Virus record (IMG/VR): IMGVR_UViG_3300005355_000014
Coordinates: 1-32,834 of that record
Source: a virus
DNA: 32,834 nucleotides
Direction: 5' to 3' (one strand)
The notes beneath the pieces are model-generated. The model made no database searches and was not told the DNA's origin. It worked only from the letters and a program-made list of their open reading frames with translations. Shown here piece by piece: positions 23,004-29,350 of the stretch. Within the stretch, counting starts at the first letter, position 1; every line of letters starts with the position of its first letter. Position numbers and translations under genes: made by a program.

Positions 23004-24031
23004 GCGCCTGGACAGACGCTTTATCGGGCACTCTGCTTGCCAACCATAGTTATGCAGATGGGGTCAGCTGGAACTACGTCGGTAGCGGACTTTGCGAAAA
23101 TCGTTCGACGACACCCATCGCATTTACATCGGAGCTAATCAACGAGATCTTCGCAGCGTTCGGCAATGACTTGCGAACTGTGTCGCAAACTAGCGAATTG
23201 CCTCTGGAGTTCTTGGTCGCGGCGATTGCTTTGGTGGCTGAATTAGTTGGAACCGCCTCTGCCGCAACTTATGTAAAATTCCTGCCCGGGTTCATAAGTG
23301 AGGAGGATACTCCGGAGCTGGCTTATGCAGGGAGCACTGGCCTACGATTCGACTACGTGCGCGCGCTTCGTGGCGCTATATTGATCCCAGATTATATCGC
23401 CGTCCCAGCGACGGCAATCAACACGGCGGCGGAGCATATGGTTGCCGCTGTGGGGTCAACCATGTTCCAGCCACCCATGGTGGCATCAGCGTATAATACT
23501 GATTCTGGCGTGCGATATGACCCCACCTCGCGTTGGCGAATGGCGAACGAAGCGCAGACGGATCGTTATCTCGGGTGGTGGAACGCTACCACGAGAGTCA
23601 TAGCCATGGATGGCACTATCGCAGGAAGCGCGCCGACATTCACCTCGGCTCTACAGCAGATTACTCCGGCTGAACCGGTGTCGCCTACCGATGCTGGGCA
23701 ACAATTCGGCAAGCCAGATAGCCAAGCAGCCGTTGCTAATGGAATGATGACATCTTGTGAGCATAACCCGAGTCTATCGACGACATGGCCCTTGGATAAG
23801 ACCACGCAGGACCGTATTGCCAACGTGGCCATGGCTTCCTCGTCCGGTCTTGGTCTGCCACTGGGGCAGGCGACGTTCTCCTATCCCGATCGTGGCGGGA
23901 CAATGCGGGAAATGACCCCATCCGAGGTGCAGAATCTGTTTATCGCTATGCGGGACTATTTGACTGGAATACAGCAATACGACATAGGCAGCGCGCAAGC
24001 CCTGCCGGGCCAGCCGGTTTACATGCCGTAA
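23000..24031 (+). CDS. Distal tail fibre / fibre assembly-like protein (DUF4376-like C-terminus)
   Basis: The 343-residue product starts at ATG 23000 in an ATGA overlap. The body has a helical segment (LPLEFLVAAIALVAELVG) and a beta-rich middle with DSGVRYDPTSRWRMANE. The C-terminal 60 residues (ATFSYPDRGGTMREMTPSEV then LFIAMRDYLTGIQQY) resemble DUF4376 domains found at the ends of tail-fibre accessory proteins. It is the last gene of the tail operon and ends 27 nt before a strong terminator. The exact function is uncertain. Confidence 0.55.
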   Translation: MSAWTDALSGTLLANHSYADGVSWNYVGSGLCENRSTTPIAFTSELINEIFAAFGNDLRTVSQTSELPLEFLVAAIALVAELVGTASAATYVKFLPGFISEEDTPELAYAGSTGLRFDYVRALRGAILIPDYIAVPATAINTAAEHMVAAVGSTMFQPPMVASAYNTDSGVRYDPTSRWRMANEAQTDRYLGWWNATTRVIAMDGTIAGSAPTFTSALQQITPAEPVSPTDAGQQFGKPDSQAAVANGMMTSCEHNPSLSTTWPLDKTTQDRIANVAMASSSGLGLPLGQATFSYPDRGGTMREMTPSEVQNLFIAMRDYLTGIQQYDIGSAQALPGQPVYMP

Positions 24032-24058
24032 TTCCCTGGCTTAATCGCTGACCGCTAA

Positions 24059-24089
24059 GCCCCCGGGCCCCACGCCCGGGGGCTTTTTT
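24059..24089 (+). terminator. Strong terminator ending the late tail operon
   Basis: GCCCCCGGG (24059-24067) and CCCGGGGGC (24075-24083) form a 9-bp GC stem, followed by six T. There is no A-run on the left side, so it should act on plus-strand transcripts only. It separates the tail operon from the convergent minus-strand run ending at 24154. Confidence 0.93.
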
Positions 24090-24153
24090 GTTCAGCGACG
24101 CTGACCATGCGCCGGCCCATCGGAATTCTGGTTAATTCGCGTCTCACACTATC

Positions 24154-25092
24154 TCACACCAGCGCAGGAACATGCTGCGGCAACTCGGGACCGAAGCGCT
24201 CGTTGGCGAATTGGCCAGGTGAGTGGATTTCGATGCCAGGTCCGCCGGCCGATGTGCCTTGCGAGACAGTGAAAGTTGCGAACTCCGGGGTAGGCGTGCT
24301 GATGCGTAGCGTATCCGCCACTTGGCTGCCGTTGTAGAGGCTTAGCGTGTTGGTGACACGGTCGTAGGTGTAACTGTCAGCAGCCAAGCCGTTTAGGTCA
24401 ACGACCGCCCTTTCCGACTCCCAGCTAATCGCGGCCTTGAAGAGGTCTGGTCTGTCCACCTCCAAGACGGAGAAGCCCACGCCGCTTTGCATATGCACGG
24501 TCTGTCCTGAGCCGACCGCGCGGGTGAATTCCAGTGTGCCGCGGCCGGGCGAGTGGAAGCTGGTCACGTAAAACTCCCCGGGTCCTACGACGTCGGCGTT
24601 GATGAAGGACATCTGGCCGTCGAAGCCAGCGGTAGAGGTCGTGTTGACGAAGGTCCCGCCATTGATCGCGACATCAGTGGCCGAGGGTGAGAAGCCGCCA
24701 ATCAGCGTCCCATCGTTGTTGACGATGATGTCCCCGGCACTAAATCGGCTCGTCGCATGGAAGTCAGCGAAATTCCATCCATGGGCATTGACCACCACGT
24801 GGGACTGATATGGCAGCAGAAAGGCGACGTCAGTCCCCGACGAGTAGGAGAGATTGAGCGTTGCGCTGCTGATGAGGAACAGCGCGTCGCCCCACGCATT
24901 GTCGACGTTGACCGTTGTGGGGCCGGTGATGGTCAGCGTGGCTGAGTCTGGCAATTGATCCCCCTGAATGTTGATGGTGCCGTGAGTGGCCGTGAGACGG
25001 TCTCCTGGTTGCAGCGACCCTCGGACCGACCAGTTACTCGGACTGGATATTCTGTTGTTATTGTGGCCGCCGATCCACGCGCGATCTGTCAT
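24154..25092 (-). CDS. Beta-helix-like surface protein, accessory (moron) gene
   Basis: The 312-residue protein starts at ATG 25092 behind AGGAG. The first residues, AWIGGHNNNRISSPSNWS and then LQPGDRLTATHGTINIQG, and regular short strands (TLTITGPTTVNVDNAWG, DVAINGGTFVNTTST) predict a right-handed beta-helix or roll. The C-terminal part (VVDLNGLAADSYTYDRVTNT) resembles endings seen in secreted proteins of Acetobacterales and Rhizobiales. There is no signal peptide, so secretion is unproven. It has its own promoter candidate and is transcribed towards the tail-operon terminator. It may be a host-surface or lysogeny-related protein, or a virion protein acquired from the host. Confidence 0.65.
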   Translation of the reverse strand: MTDRAWIGGHNNNRISSPSNWSVRGSLQPGDRLTATHGTINIQGDQLPDSATLTITGPTTVNVDNAWGDALFLISSATLNLSYSSGTDVAFLLPYQSHVVVNAHGWNFADFHATSRFSAGDIIVNNDGTLIGGFSPSATDVAINGGTFVNTTSTAGFDGQMSFINADVVGPGEFYVTSFHSPGRGTLEFTRAVGSGQTVHMQSGVGFSVLEVDRPDLFKAAISWESERAVVDLNGLAADSYTYDRVTNTLSLYNGSQVADTLRISTPTPEFATFTVSQGTSAGGPGIEIHSPGQFANERFGPELPQHVPALV

Positions 25093-25154
25093 TGGGGTTA
25101 CTCCTGGGGTTTCTTCTCATTATCTAGACGGGATTTATGGGACCCCCCACAGGG

Positions 25155-25183
25155 AATATCCTCTGCCATTTTCCAGATGACAA
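25155..25183 (-). promoter_or_regulatory. Putative promoter for the beta-helix-like gene
   Basis: On the minus strand, TTGTCA (25183-25178; 5 of 6 to consensus) and GATATT (25160-25155; 4 of 6) are separated by 17 nt. They give a leader of roughly 55 nt before ATG 25092. This is the best sigma-70-type match I saw in the window. Confidence 0.55.
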
Positions 25184-25187
25184 GCGG

Positions 25188-25350
25188 TTATTCGCTAGTT
25201 AGCGGGCCGGCCCAGTTGTAGCCGTGGCCGTGCCAGCGATTGTGGCCGTATCCCCAGCCATGATAGGGCACCACAGGGGCGACCCCTTATCCCCGCCCAC
25301 AGTAGTTGCGGGCGTCAGCGAGGCTGGCAATGATGCCGATCACGGGTTTC
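25188..25350 (-). pseudogene. Relic of a secreted Gly/Tyr/His-rich protein
   Basis: In one minus-strand frame, read with an in-frame TAA, the region encodes PVIGIIASLADARNYCGRG, stop, GVAPVVPYHGWGYGHNRWHG and ends HGYNWAGPLTSE with a stop at 25188. This parallels the intact protein at 25974, which has AVASLSGTAEARNGYG and then a WNYGYRGGWHNHGYYNNWAAP stretch. The start codon and the C-terminal half are missing. It is probably a decayed duplicate or recombination remnant of that gene. Confidence 0.6.
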
Positions 25351-25352
25351 GG

Positions 25353-25640
25353 TTATTCCCGTCTGCGACATTGCCTGCGCTCCTCAACGTCTTTTGCCTT
25401 CGCTGCCTTTATCGTCTGCCATTGCAGGTTGGCTATACTATCCGGCCCCCCGGCGCAGAGTGGGATTATGTGGTCCTTTACGAAGCCAGGACACGCGCCG
25501 TAGCGCCTAAGCGTGGATGGGCAGGGGTGCAGGCGCTGGAACTCGCGGGTAACGGCCTGCGAGCGCTGGGTGACGGCATCGGCGGGCGGCGGGGCCGCCA
25601 GAATAAGGCAGGCGATCAGTGGGGCAAGTATTCGCCGCAT
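25353..25640 (-). CDS. Secreted small HNH-like protein
   Basis: The 95-residue product starts at ATG 25640, 3 nt after the upstream gene. Residues 1-22 (MRRILAPLIACLILAAPPP, ADA) are a signal peptide. The mature part has HPCPSTLRRYGACPG, then KDHIIPLCAGG and ANLQWQT: the DHI-P-GG-NLQ spine of HNH nucleases. The final H/N and zinc residues of a complete HNH motif are only partly present (AAKAKD), so it may bind DNA or metal without cutting. Short exported HNH-like proteins of this type occur in Rhizobiales genomes. Whether it nicks DNA in the periplasm is untested. Confidence 0.7.
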   Translation of the reverse strand: MRRILAPLIACLILAAPPPADAVTQRSQAVTREFQRLHPCPSTLRRYGACPGFVKDHIIPLCAGGPDSIANLQWQTIKAAKAKDVEERRQCRRRE

Positions 25641-25643
25641 GTT

Positions 25644-25826
25644 TCAACGCCCGAGTAAGCGGTCGTCGATCGTTGCGCGGTAGCTTTTGCCGGCGAGCCA
25701 ATCGAGCCACTCAAGGTGTGGTGGCTGAGCCAGCACGATGCCCAGGTTCTTTGGCCGGTCGCTTACATGGAGCCAAGCCAGCAACGTCGGCAGGTCAACG
25801 ATCGTATCATCGCCGGCCATTGCCAT
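25644..25826 (-). CDS. Small hypothetical protein
   Basis: The 60-residue product starts at ATG 25826; an in-frame ATG also lies at 25820. The sequence has DDTIVDLPTLLAWLHVSDRP and a second helix with LEWLDWLAGKS. It sits 3 nt upstream of the HNH-like gene and 3 nt downstream of the 43-residue membrane gene, so all three are probably cotranslated. I do not recognise the family. Confidence 0.55.
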   Translation of the reverse strand: MAMAGDDTIVDLPTLLAWLHVSDRPKNLGIVLAQPPHLEWLDWLAGKSYRATIDDRLLGR

Positions 25827-25829
25827 CGC

Positions 25830-25961
25830 TTAAAGCCAGCCGCCGAGTATTCCAAGGAACGCTACGAACATTCCAACCGAGAGAATGGCCAACACGCTGA
25901 GCAATACGTTCTCAGTTATATCCGCACCACTGCGCTTCGGTGCTTGCATGCTATGGAACAT
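25830..25961 (-). CDS. Single-pass membrane peptide of 43 residues
   Basis: ATG 25961 is preceded by a perfect GGAGG at the right distance. The product starts MFHSMQAPKRSGADITENVL. Residues about 18-42 form one transmembrane helix (LLSVLAILSVGMFVAFLGIL, GGWL), with a positive N-terminus. It could be a pinholin- or antiholin-like peptide or a membrane anchor. Only size and hydrophobicity support that. Confidence 0.6.
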   Translation of the reverse strand: MFHSMQAPKRSGADITENVLLSVLAILSVGMFVAFLGILGGWL

Positions 25962-25973
25962 ATTTACCTCCGT

Positions 25974-26303
25974 TCAATAACGCCAGTAGTAGGGAGGCGG
26001 CGCGTAGTAGGCGCCGTAGGGCGGCGGGTAATAGGCTGGCGGTGGGGCATAATAATACGGCGCGGCCAGGGCTGCTCCCAGCGCCAGCGAGCCAAGCCCC
26101 AAGGCAAGCGGTGCCGCCCAGTTGTTGTAGTAGCCGTGGTTATGCCAGCCACCACGATAGCCGTAGTTCCAGCCACGATACGGGGCGCCGCGATAGGCTG
26201 GGCCATAGTATCCTGGTCCATAACCGTTGCGGGCCTCTGCGGTGCCTGAGAGGCTGGCAACAGCTGTAACGGCAGCTAGCAGAGCGATTTGGGACTTACG
26301 CAT
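25974..26303 (-). CDS. Secreted Gly/Tyr-rich protein
   Basis: The 109-residue product starts at ATG 26303 behind AGGGAAG. A signal peptide (MRKSQIALLAAVTAVASLSG, cleaved near AEA) precedes a region rich in Gly, Tyr, Arg and His (GYGPGYYGPAYRG and following). Then come an Ala/Leu-rich hydrophobic segment (LALGLGSLALGAALAAP) and a Pro/Tyr-rich tail (YYAPPPAYYPPPY). This architecture is common in exported proteins of Bradyrhizobium-like genomes. The function is unknown, perhaps cell envelope. A degenerate homologue lies 620 bp away (25188-25350). Confidence 0.7.
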   Translation of the reverse strand: MRKSQIALLAAVTAVASLSGTAEARNGYGPGYYGPAYRGAPYRGWNYGYRGGWHNHGYYNNWAAPLALGLGSLALGAALAAPYYYAPPPAYYPPPYGAYYAPPPYYWRY

Positions 26304-26324
26304 TGGTGTCTTCCCTGGATTCAG

Positions 26325-26555
26325 TCACAATCCCAGAAAGCCAGCCCTGCGGAGGGCGAATATCCTGTCACGCAGGGCCAGCAGCTCACTCGCTTGATAA
26401 TGCCAATTAAGTTGGCGCTCATCTCCCATCAGAGGCTCGTCGGGGTCCTGGTCGAATGTCGCGCATAGCTCCCTGGCAATTGTCTCAAATGGCGCAAGCC
26501 TTGGGACAACTTCCAGCCATTTACGCATTACCTCATCTGCTTTCGTCTGTGCCAT
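26325..26555 (-). CDS. Small acidic protein, paralogue A
   Basis: The 76-residue product starts at ATG 26555 after GGAGG. It ends in ARELCATFDQDPDEPLMGDE, then RQLNWHYQASELLALRDRIF and ALRRAGFLGL. The paralogue at 27473 shares all but the first 25 residues. The fold is predicted helical and no catalytic residues are evident. The function is unknown. The central 66 bp are identical in DNA to the paralogue. Confidence 0.65.
   Translation of the reverse strand: MAQTKADEVMRKWLEVVPRLAPFETIARELCATFDQDPDEPLMGDERQLNWHYQASELLALRDRIFALRRAGFLGL
26383..26448. repeat. 66-bp perfect direct repeat, copy 1
   Basis: The block begins AGCTCACTCGCTTGATAATG and ends CTCGTCGGGGTCC. It is identical to 27528-27593 (offset 1145 bp) and falls inside the coding sequence of paralogue A. 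Sequence on both sides diverges abruptly. Identity at all third codon positions implies recent recombination or gene conversion rather than simple protein constraint. Confidence 0.95.
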
Positions 26556-26585
26556 GCGTGCCTCCAGAAGGGGGGTGAAGTTTAT

Positions 26586-26930
26586 TCAGTTGCCGCCTGG
26601 CATTTCCGGCATACCCGGCGTTGGATTGCGAGGTATACGGAATGGTGATGTAGATCCATCGTATTTGCTGATGCCTATCGTCCACGATGGTGTCCAAGCC
26701 CAAATCGCATTGCATCCTGGTGCGCCGTATCCTTCATCAAACCCATAGCTAATCCAAGGTATCGCCTGCTCCCAGGATAGCACCTGCCCTCGCGGTTGTT
26801 CAGCGTATCCAGGCACATTCTCAGAGCCATGGTCTCCCCACCCCATTTCGCCGATCACAACGGCCTCAACCGGCTCACCATCTGCCATAATCTCTATCCA
26901 CGCCTTTAATGTCGTTGCTTCATCGTCCAT
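26586..26930 (-). CDS. Hypothetical protein
   Basis: The 114-residue product starts at ATG 26930 behind AGAGGATATCC. The first half is acidic (LKAWIEIMADGEPVEAVVIG). The second is aromatic, with SYGFDEGYGAPGCNAIWAWT and a Pro-rich tail ending TPGMPEMPGGN. I do not recognise it. No signal peptide or membrane helix is present. Confidence 0.6.
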   Translation of the reverse strand: MDDEATTLKAWIEIMADGEPVEAVVIGEMGWGDHGSENVPGYAEQPRGQVLSWEQAIPWISYGFDEGYGAPGCNAIWAWTPSWTIGISKYDGSTSPFRIPRNPTPGMPEMPGGN

Positions 26931-26939
26931 GGATATCCT

Positions 26940-27032
26940 CTATCTCTTACTCCAAGCCTGAATAACTAACCAAGCCCACGTCCAGACTGCCAGCACCACT
27001 CCTGCCGATATTATGAAATGTAGAAGCGGCAC
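26940..27032 (-). CDS. Candidate 30-residue membrane peptide
   Basis: A GTG at 27032 opens a 30-residue frame: MPLLHFIISAGVVLAVWTW, then AWLVIQAWSKR, with TAG at 26942-26940. It is one membrane helix ending in a basic tail. It begins 10 nt after the stop of the two-helix membrane gene and ends 9 nt before the start of the next gene, filling the gap exactly. The ribosome site is weak (GGATAAG), so coupling would be needed. Confidence 0.4.
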   Translation of the reverse strand: MPLLHFIISAGVVLAVWTWAWLVIQAWSKR

Positions 27033-27042
27033 GGGGTTGAGC

Positions 27043-27240
27043 TTATCCGCGACCGAAGCGGGAGCGCGCCCGCTTCGACAGGTAATCGCCAAGCGTGAAC
27101 TCCAGGGCGTAGTAGATACCCATAATAGCGACCACCTGTAGCGGCACGTATGCGCCGATGAGTGTGCCTATGCTCATAAAGACGGCCATCCGCACGAAGT
27201 AGAATGCGGCCCACCAAGCAGTGCTGTCAGAAGGGAGCAT
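27043..27240 (-). CDS. Two-helix membrane protein, holin candidate
   Basis: The 65-residue product starts at ATG 27240 behind GGAGGAA. It has helices WWAAFYFVRMAVFMSIGTLI and VVAIMGIYYALEFTLGDYL, and a basic C-terminus (SKRARSRFGRG). Small size, two helices and a charged tail are holin-like, but no endolysin gene is nearby, so this is a suggestion only. I prefer this frame to the overlapping one at 27011-27217, which lacks a ribosome site. Confidence 0.55.
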   Translation of the reverse strand: MLPSDSTAWWAAFYFVRMAVFMSIGTLIGAYVPLQVVAIMGIYYALEFTLGDYLSKRARSRFGRG

Positions 27241-27265
27241 GGCGTTTCCTCCGCCGCGGTGAAGT

Positions 27266-27448
27266 TCATTCTGATCGTTGCGGAATATCCCACCTTAGGA
27301 AGGCGGGCTCCTGCTCAGCCCCGCCGCAGGTTGGGCAGCTATAGTAGCAGTTCGATTTCCTCTGCTCGGATGGGCTCATATCAATGCCCGATATCTGCTC
27401 GTAGAACGTTCCACATTCTCTGCATCTGCCAGGCATTCGGTAGGCCAT
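27266..27448 (-). CDS. Small zinc-ribbon protein
   Basis: The 60-residue product starts at ATG 27448 behind GAGGTAAA. Pairs CRECGTF and CPTCGG, spaced 25 residues apart, form a four-cysteine zinc knuckle; an extra Cys precedes the second pair (NCYYSCP). Small zinc-ribbon proteins are common in phage genomes and often bind nucleic acid or host proteins. The target is unknown. Confidence 0.65.
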   Translation of the reverse strand: MAYRMPGRCRECGTFYEQISGIDMSPSEQRKSNCYYSCPTCGGAEQEPAFLRWDIPQRSE

Positions 27449-27472
27449 CGGATTTACCTCACTGGAGTTAAG

Positions 27473-27727
27473 TTAATCCAATAGACCGGCCCGGCGAAGC
27501 GCCGATATTCGCTGCTGAAGTGCCTCAAGCTCACTCGCTTGATAATGCCAATTAAGTTGGCGCTCATCTCCCATCAGAGGCTCGTCGGGGTCCATTCCGA
27601 ACTCTGCGCAAAGCTCCCGAGCGATAGGTTCGAGATGCTGGAACTTTGGTAACTGCTCTGACCATATGCGCCAGTAGTCGTCTTCCGCCGGACGGCTCGA
27701 TTCTGACTTTTCCTTCCACGGCCACAT
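27473..27727 (-). CDS. Small acidic protein, paralogue B
   Basis: The 84-residue product starts at ATG 27727. Its N-terminus (MWPWKEKSESSRPAEDDYW) differs from paralogue A, but residues from about 33 match: ARELCAEFGMDPDEPLMGDE, then RQLNWHYQASELEALQQRIS. Two copies 1.1 kb apart in the same gene run imply tandem duplication followed by insertion or loss of intervening genes. The function is unknown. Confidence 0.65.
   Translation of the reverse strand: MWPWKEKSESSRPAEDDYWRIWSEQLPKFQHLEPIARELCAEFGMDPDEPLMGDERQLNWHYQASELEALQQRISALRRAGLLD
27528..27593. repeat. 66-bp perfect direct repeat, copy 2
   Basis: Identical to 26383-26448. Recombination between the copies would delete 1145 bp, including three to four small genes, and leave one hybrid paralogue. 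Confidence 0.95.
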
Positions 27728-27753
27728 CTGTGTGTGCGTTCCTCAATCGGGTG

Positions 27754-27951
27754 TTAGGTTGTTGCTTCCTTGATTGCCTCTCGCGCCTCTGTGACAGCAT
27801 CGCTCCAGGCTTTCACTGAAGGTCCATCCCATCCAAGCCCTTCTCGTTCTCTGATCTCATAGACCAGGCCGCCAAGGTCAACATGTTCATGGGTCATAAG
27901 CGACTTGAGGGCCTCTAAGAGACGCGGTCCTGTCACCGTCCAGTCTGGCAT
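27754..27951 (-). CDS. Small hypothetical protein
   Basis: The 65-residue product starts at ATG 27951. It is helical and acidic: PRLLEALKSLMTHEHVDLGG, then YEIREREGLGWDGPSV and KAWSDAVTEAREAIKEATT. The ribosome site is weak (AGTAGAAAC), and the gene starts 4 nt after the stop of the zinc-finger peptide gene, so coupling is likely. No family is recognised. Confidence 0.55.
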   Translation of the reverse strand: MPDWTVTGPRLLEALKSLMTHEHVDLGGLVYEIREREGLGWDGPSVKAWSDAVTEAREAIKEATT

Positions 27952-27955
27952 GTTT

Positions 27956-28057
27956 CTACTTTGCAGCGGGCCGAGCGCAGTAGGGGCACTGACGCCAGAC
28001 CAGCATCCTTACCTTGTCTGACAATTTGCGTTCGCAAATGCTTACCGTGGTGGTCAT
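27956..28057 (-). CDS. 33-residue zinc-finger-like peptide
   Basis: ATG 28057 follows GGAGCGAGAC. The peptide is MTTTVSICERKLSDKVRML, then VWRQCPYCARPAAK. CPYC together with the upstream Cys suggests metal binding, probably in a dimer because only three cysteines exist. It is the first gene of the minus-strand run. It is short but has a good ribosome site, sensible composition and tight spacing to its neighbour. Confidence 0.55.
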   Translation of the reverse strand: MTTTVSICERKLSDKVRMLVWRQCPYCARPAAK

Positions 28058-28161
28058 GTCTCGCTCCGGGTGTTGTTTCTGTCTTTCTGATTGACAGCTC
28101 TTACCATCCTAATGTAAGTCACGCAATAGGAAAATCACGAACAGGACGGAAAATCAGATAA
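28058..28161. promoter_or_regulatory. Divergent intergenic control region
   Basis: These 104 bp separate the minus-strand run from the plus-strand early array, so both operons probably start here. A perfect -35 hexamer TTGACA (28091-28096) faces the plus gene, but no good -10 lies at 16-18 nt. CTTAC at 28100-28104 and GTAAG at 28114-28118 form a short inverted repeat that could be an operator. GGAAAATCA occurs twice (near 28129 and 28149) just before the GTG start. Confidence 0.5.
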
Positions 28162-28821
28162 GTGCCGAAAACCTATGCGAGAAATGGCGTTTGGGGTTGG
28201 TCCGTTGAGGCACAGGATACGGTCCTGGCAGCCGCCGCTCCCTCCACCGCTGCGCACTATCGCGACATCCTCAAGGAGAACCGAGCCAAGCGCCCGGCCC
28301 AAATACACGGCGAGTGGCTGACTGAGCGGGATGCCATGTTCCGCCCTACGGGACGCCGGAATCGCGACGACACGATCTATGTCGCCACCATGCTTGCGCT
28401 GGGTATCCGGGAGGCCGATCTGGCCAAGGTGCTTGCCGCTGCTGCCGATCGTGGGCTGACCATTGTGGCGCTGGACAGCGGTGTTTCGATAGCTCCTGCA
28501 GCTGGGGCGCTTGGTGTGAGTGCGGCTCTAGAGGACTGGGCCAGGGCCAAGAGGAGCGCCCAGACGCAGCCGGGTAGATTGCTTGGGGTTCAGGCTGCGG
28601 CCTCCGCCAAGCGGTCCCGCACGATGGCCAAGCTGCCGGAAGCCCGTCCGCTGTGGCGGGATGCGAGACCGGACAGGCTCACGTCAGAGCAGGTTGCTGA
28701 GAGGGTCGGGCTGTCCGTTAAGACGCTCTACAGCGAGCTTGGACGGCGTCCGGCCGTGAAGAAGAAAGCAAGCCGTAGCTTATCCAAGGCGGTGAGGGAG
28801 ATTCATAGTGTCGAAATCTGA
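28162..28821 (+). CDS. Helix-turn-helix DNA-binding protein
   Basis: The 219-residue product starts at GTG 28162. The C-terminal region (residues 173-196: LTSEQVAERVGLSVKTLYSE) is a clear helix-turn-helix of the resolvase/Hin type, followed by a basic tail (KKKASRSLSKAVREI). The middle (ATMLALGIREADLAKVLAAA, then DRGLTIVALDSGVSI) has the helix-strand rhythm of a resolvase-like domain, but I see no catalytic serine region, so recombinase activity is unlikely. It faces the divergent region and leads the early array. It is probably a regulator of one or both operons. Confidence 0.65.
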   Translation: MPKTYARNGVWGWSVEAQDTVLAAAAPSTAAHYRDILKENRAKRPAQIHGEWLTERDAMFRPTGRRNRDDTIYVATMLALGIREADLAKVLAAAADRGLTIVALDSGVSIAPAAGALGVSAALEDWARAKRSAQTQPGRLLGVQAAASAKRSRTMAKLPEARPLWRDARPDRLTSEQVAERVGLSVKTLYSELGRRPAVKKKASRSLSKAVREIHSVEI

Positions 28822-28966
28822 AACGACCCATCCCAGCCTTCTGTTCGAGGAAGCGTGTTTGCTGGATCGAGATATCGACGCCTGGCAGGTGCAGAGCGAC
28901 AAAGAGGAACCGCTGGCGGCCTACCTCGTGCGCATTGGCTGGCGAAAGGAAAATCAGAATGGCTGA
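28808..28966 (+). CDS. Small hypothetical protein, first of the tagged array
   Basis: The 52-residue product starts at GTG 28808 (MSKSETTHPSLLFEEACLL), overlapping the DNA-binding gene by 14 nt. It is acidic and helical, and ends RIGWRKENQNG. It has the short N-terminal tag type (SETT). No function is recognised. The AGGAAAATCAG near its 3' end is the ribosome site of the next gene. Confidence 0.55.
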   Translation: MSKSETTHPSLLFEEACLLDRDIDAWQVQSDKEEPLAAYLVRIGWRKENQNG

Positions 28967-29159
28967 TTCCGACACCACCATGCCGGGGATGACGCCGTTC
29001 CTCGCGGAGCATAAGCGACGCCCGACCGCAAAACAGGATGGCATCAAGGCGTGGCTACAAGATCAAGTTGACTTCCTTCAGACGATCCGACTGACCGATT
29101 TCGGCAACGGCGCCTTGTCTGCTTATAGGTCCACCTTAGAGGAGCTTGACCGTGAGTGA
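28959..29159 (+). CDS. Small hypothetical protein (tag MADSDTT)
   Basis: The 66-residue product starts at ATG 28959, with AGGAAAATCAG upstream and an 8-nt overlap (ATGGCTGA). After the tag come a basic stretch (EHKRRPTAKQDG) and a helix (AWLQDQVDFLQTIRL) ending LEELDRE. It may be a small nucleic-acid- or protein-binding factor. Unrecognised. Confidence 0.6.
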   Translation: MADSDTTMPGMTPFLAEHKRRPTAKQDGIKAWLQDQVDFLQTIRLTDFGNGALSAYRSTLEELDRE

Positions 29160-29350
29160 AGATCAGAAGCCGCAAAACCCAACCACCCAATCTGGACGAG
29201 TCTGACGAAACGTGGGGGCGGCTGCAAATGGCATATCGGGCACGTAAGCAGATGCTTCGTGCCCTGGCTGAGTGGACGGAGGAGATCCGTGAGTTGGAGA
29301 CGCAACGATATGGCTATCCGTCCACCAGGCGAGTGGAGGTGGGACTGTGA
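29156..29350 (+). CDS. Small helical protein whose body is out of frame with its tag
   Basis: The body frame (64 residues from GTG 29156) is helical: RLQMAYRARKQMLRALAEWT and EEIRELETQRYG. The conserved tag, MSEDQKPQNPTTQ, is instead encoded from GTG 29152, which has the best spacing to GGAG and makes the usual 8-nt overlap. That frame stops at 29203-29205, and the body is +1 to it. Possible causes are an indel between 29188 and 29203, a sequencing error, ribosomal slippage, or use of the second GTG. The gene may be functional only if the second GTG is used. Confidence 0.55.
   Translation: MKIRSRKTQPPNLDESDETWGRLQMAYRARKQMLRALAEWTEEIRELETQRYGYPSTRRVEVGL

Noticed and set aside
25224-25658. 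Plus-strand frame of 144 codons opposite the HNH-like gene and pseudogene
   Set aside because: It has no ribosome site and mirrors coding sequence on the other strand.
27011-27217. Alternative minus-strand frame overlapping the two-helix membrane gene
   Set aside because: Basic, low-hydrophobicity composition and no ribosome site. The frame from 27240 has GGAGGAA and two clear helices.
28024-28039. 16-bp palindrome ATTTGCG-TT-CGCAAAT considered as an operator
   Set aside because: It falls inside the 33-residue zinc-finger peptide gene and has no second copy in the divergent region. Kept only as a weak possibility.
28091-28119. Perfect TTGACA considered as an assigned promoter for the plus array
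   Set aside because: No acceptable -10 hexamer lies at 16-18 nt, so I record the region but do not call the promoter.
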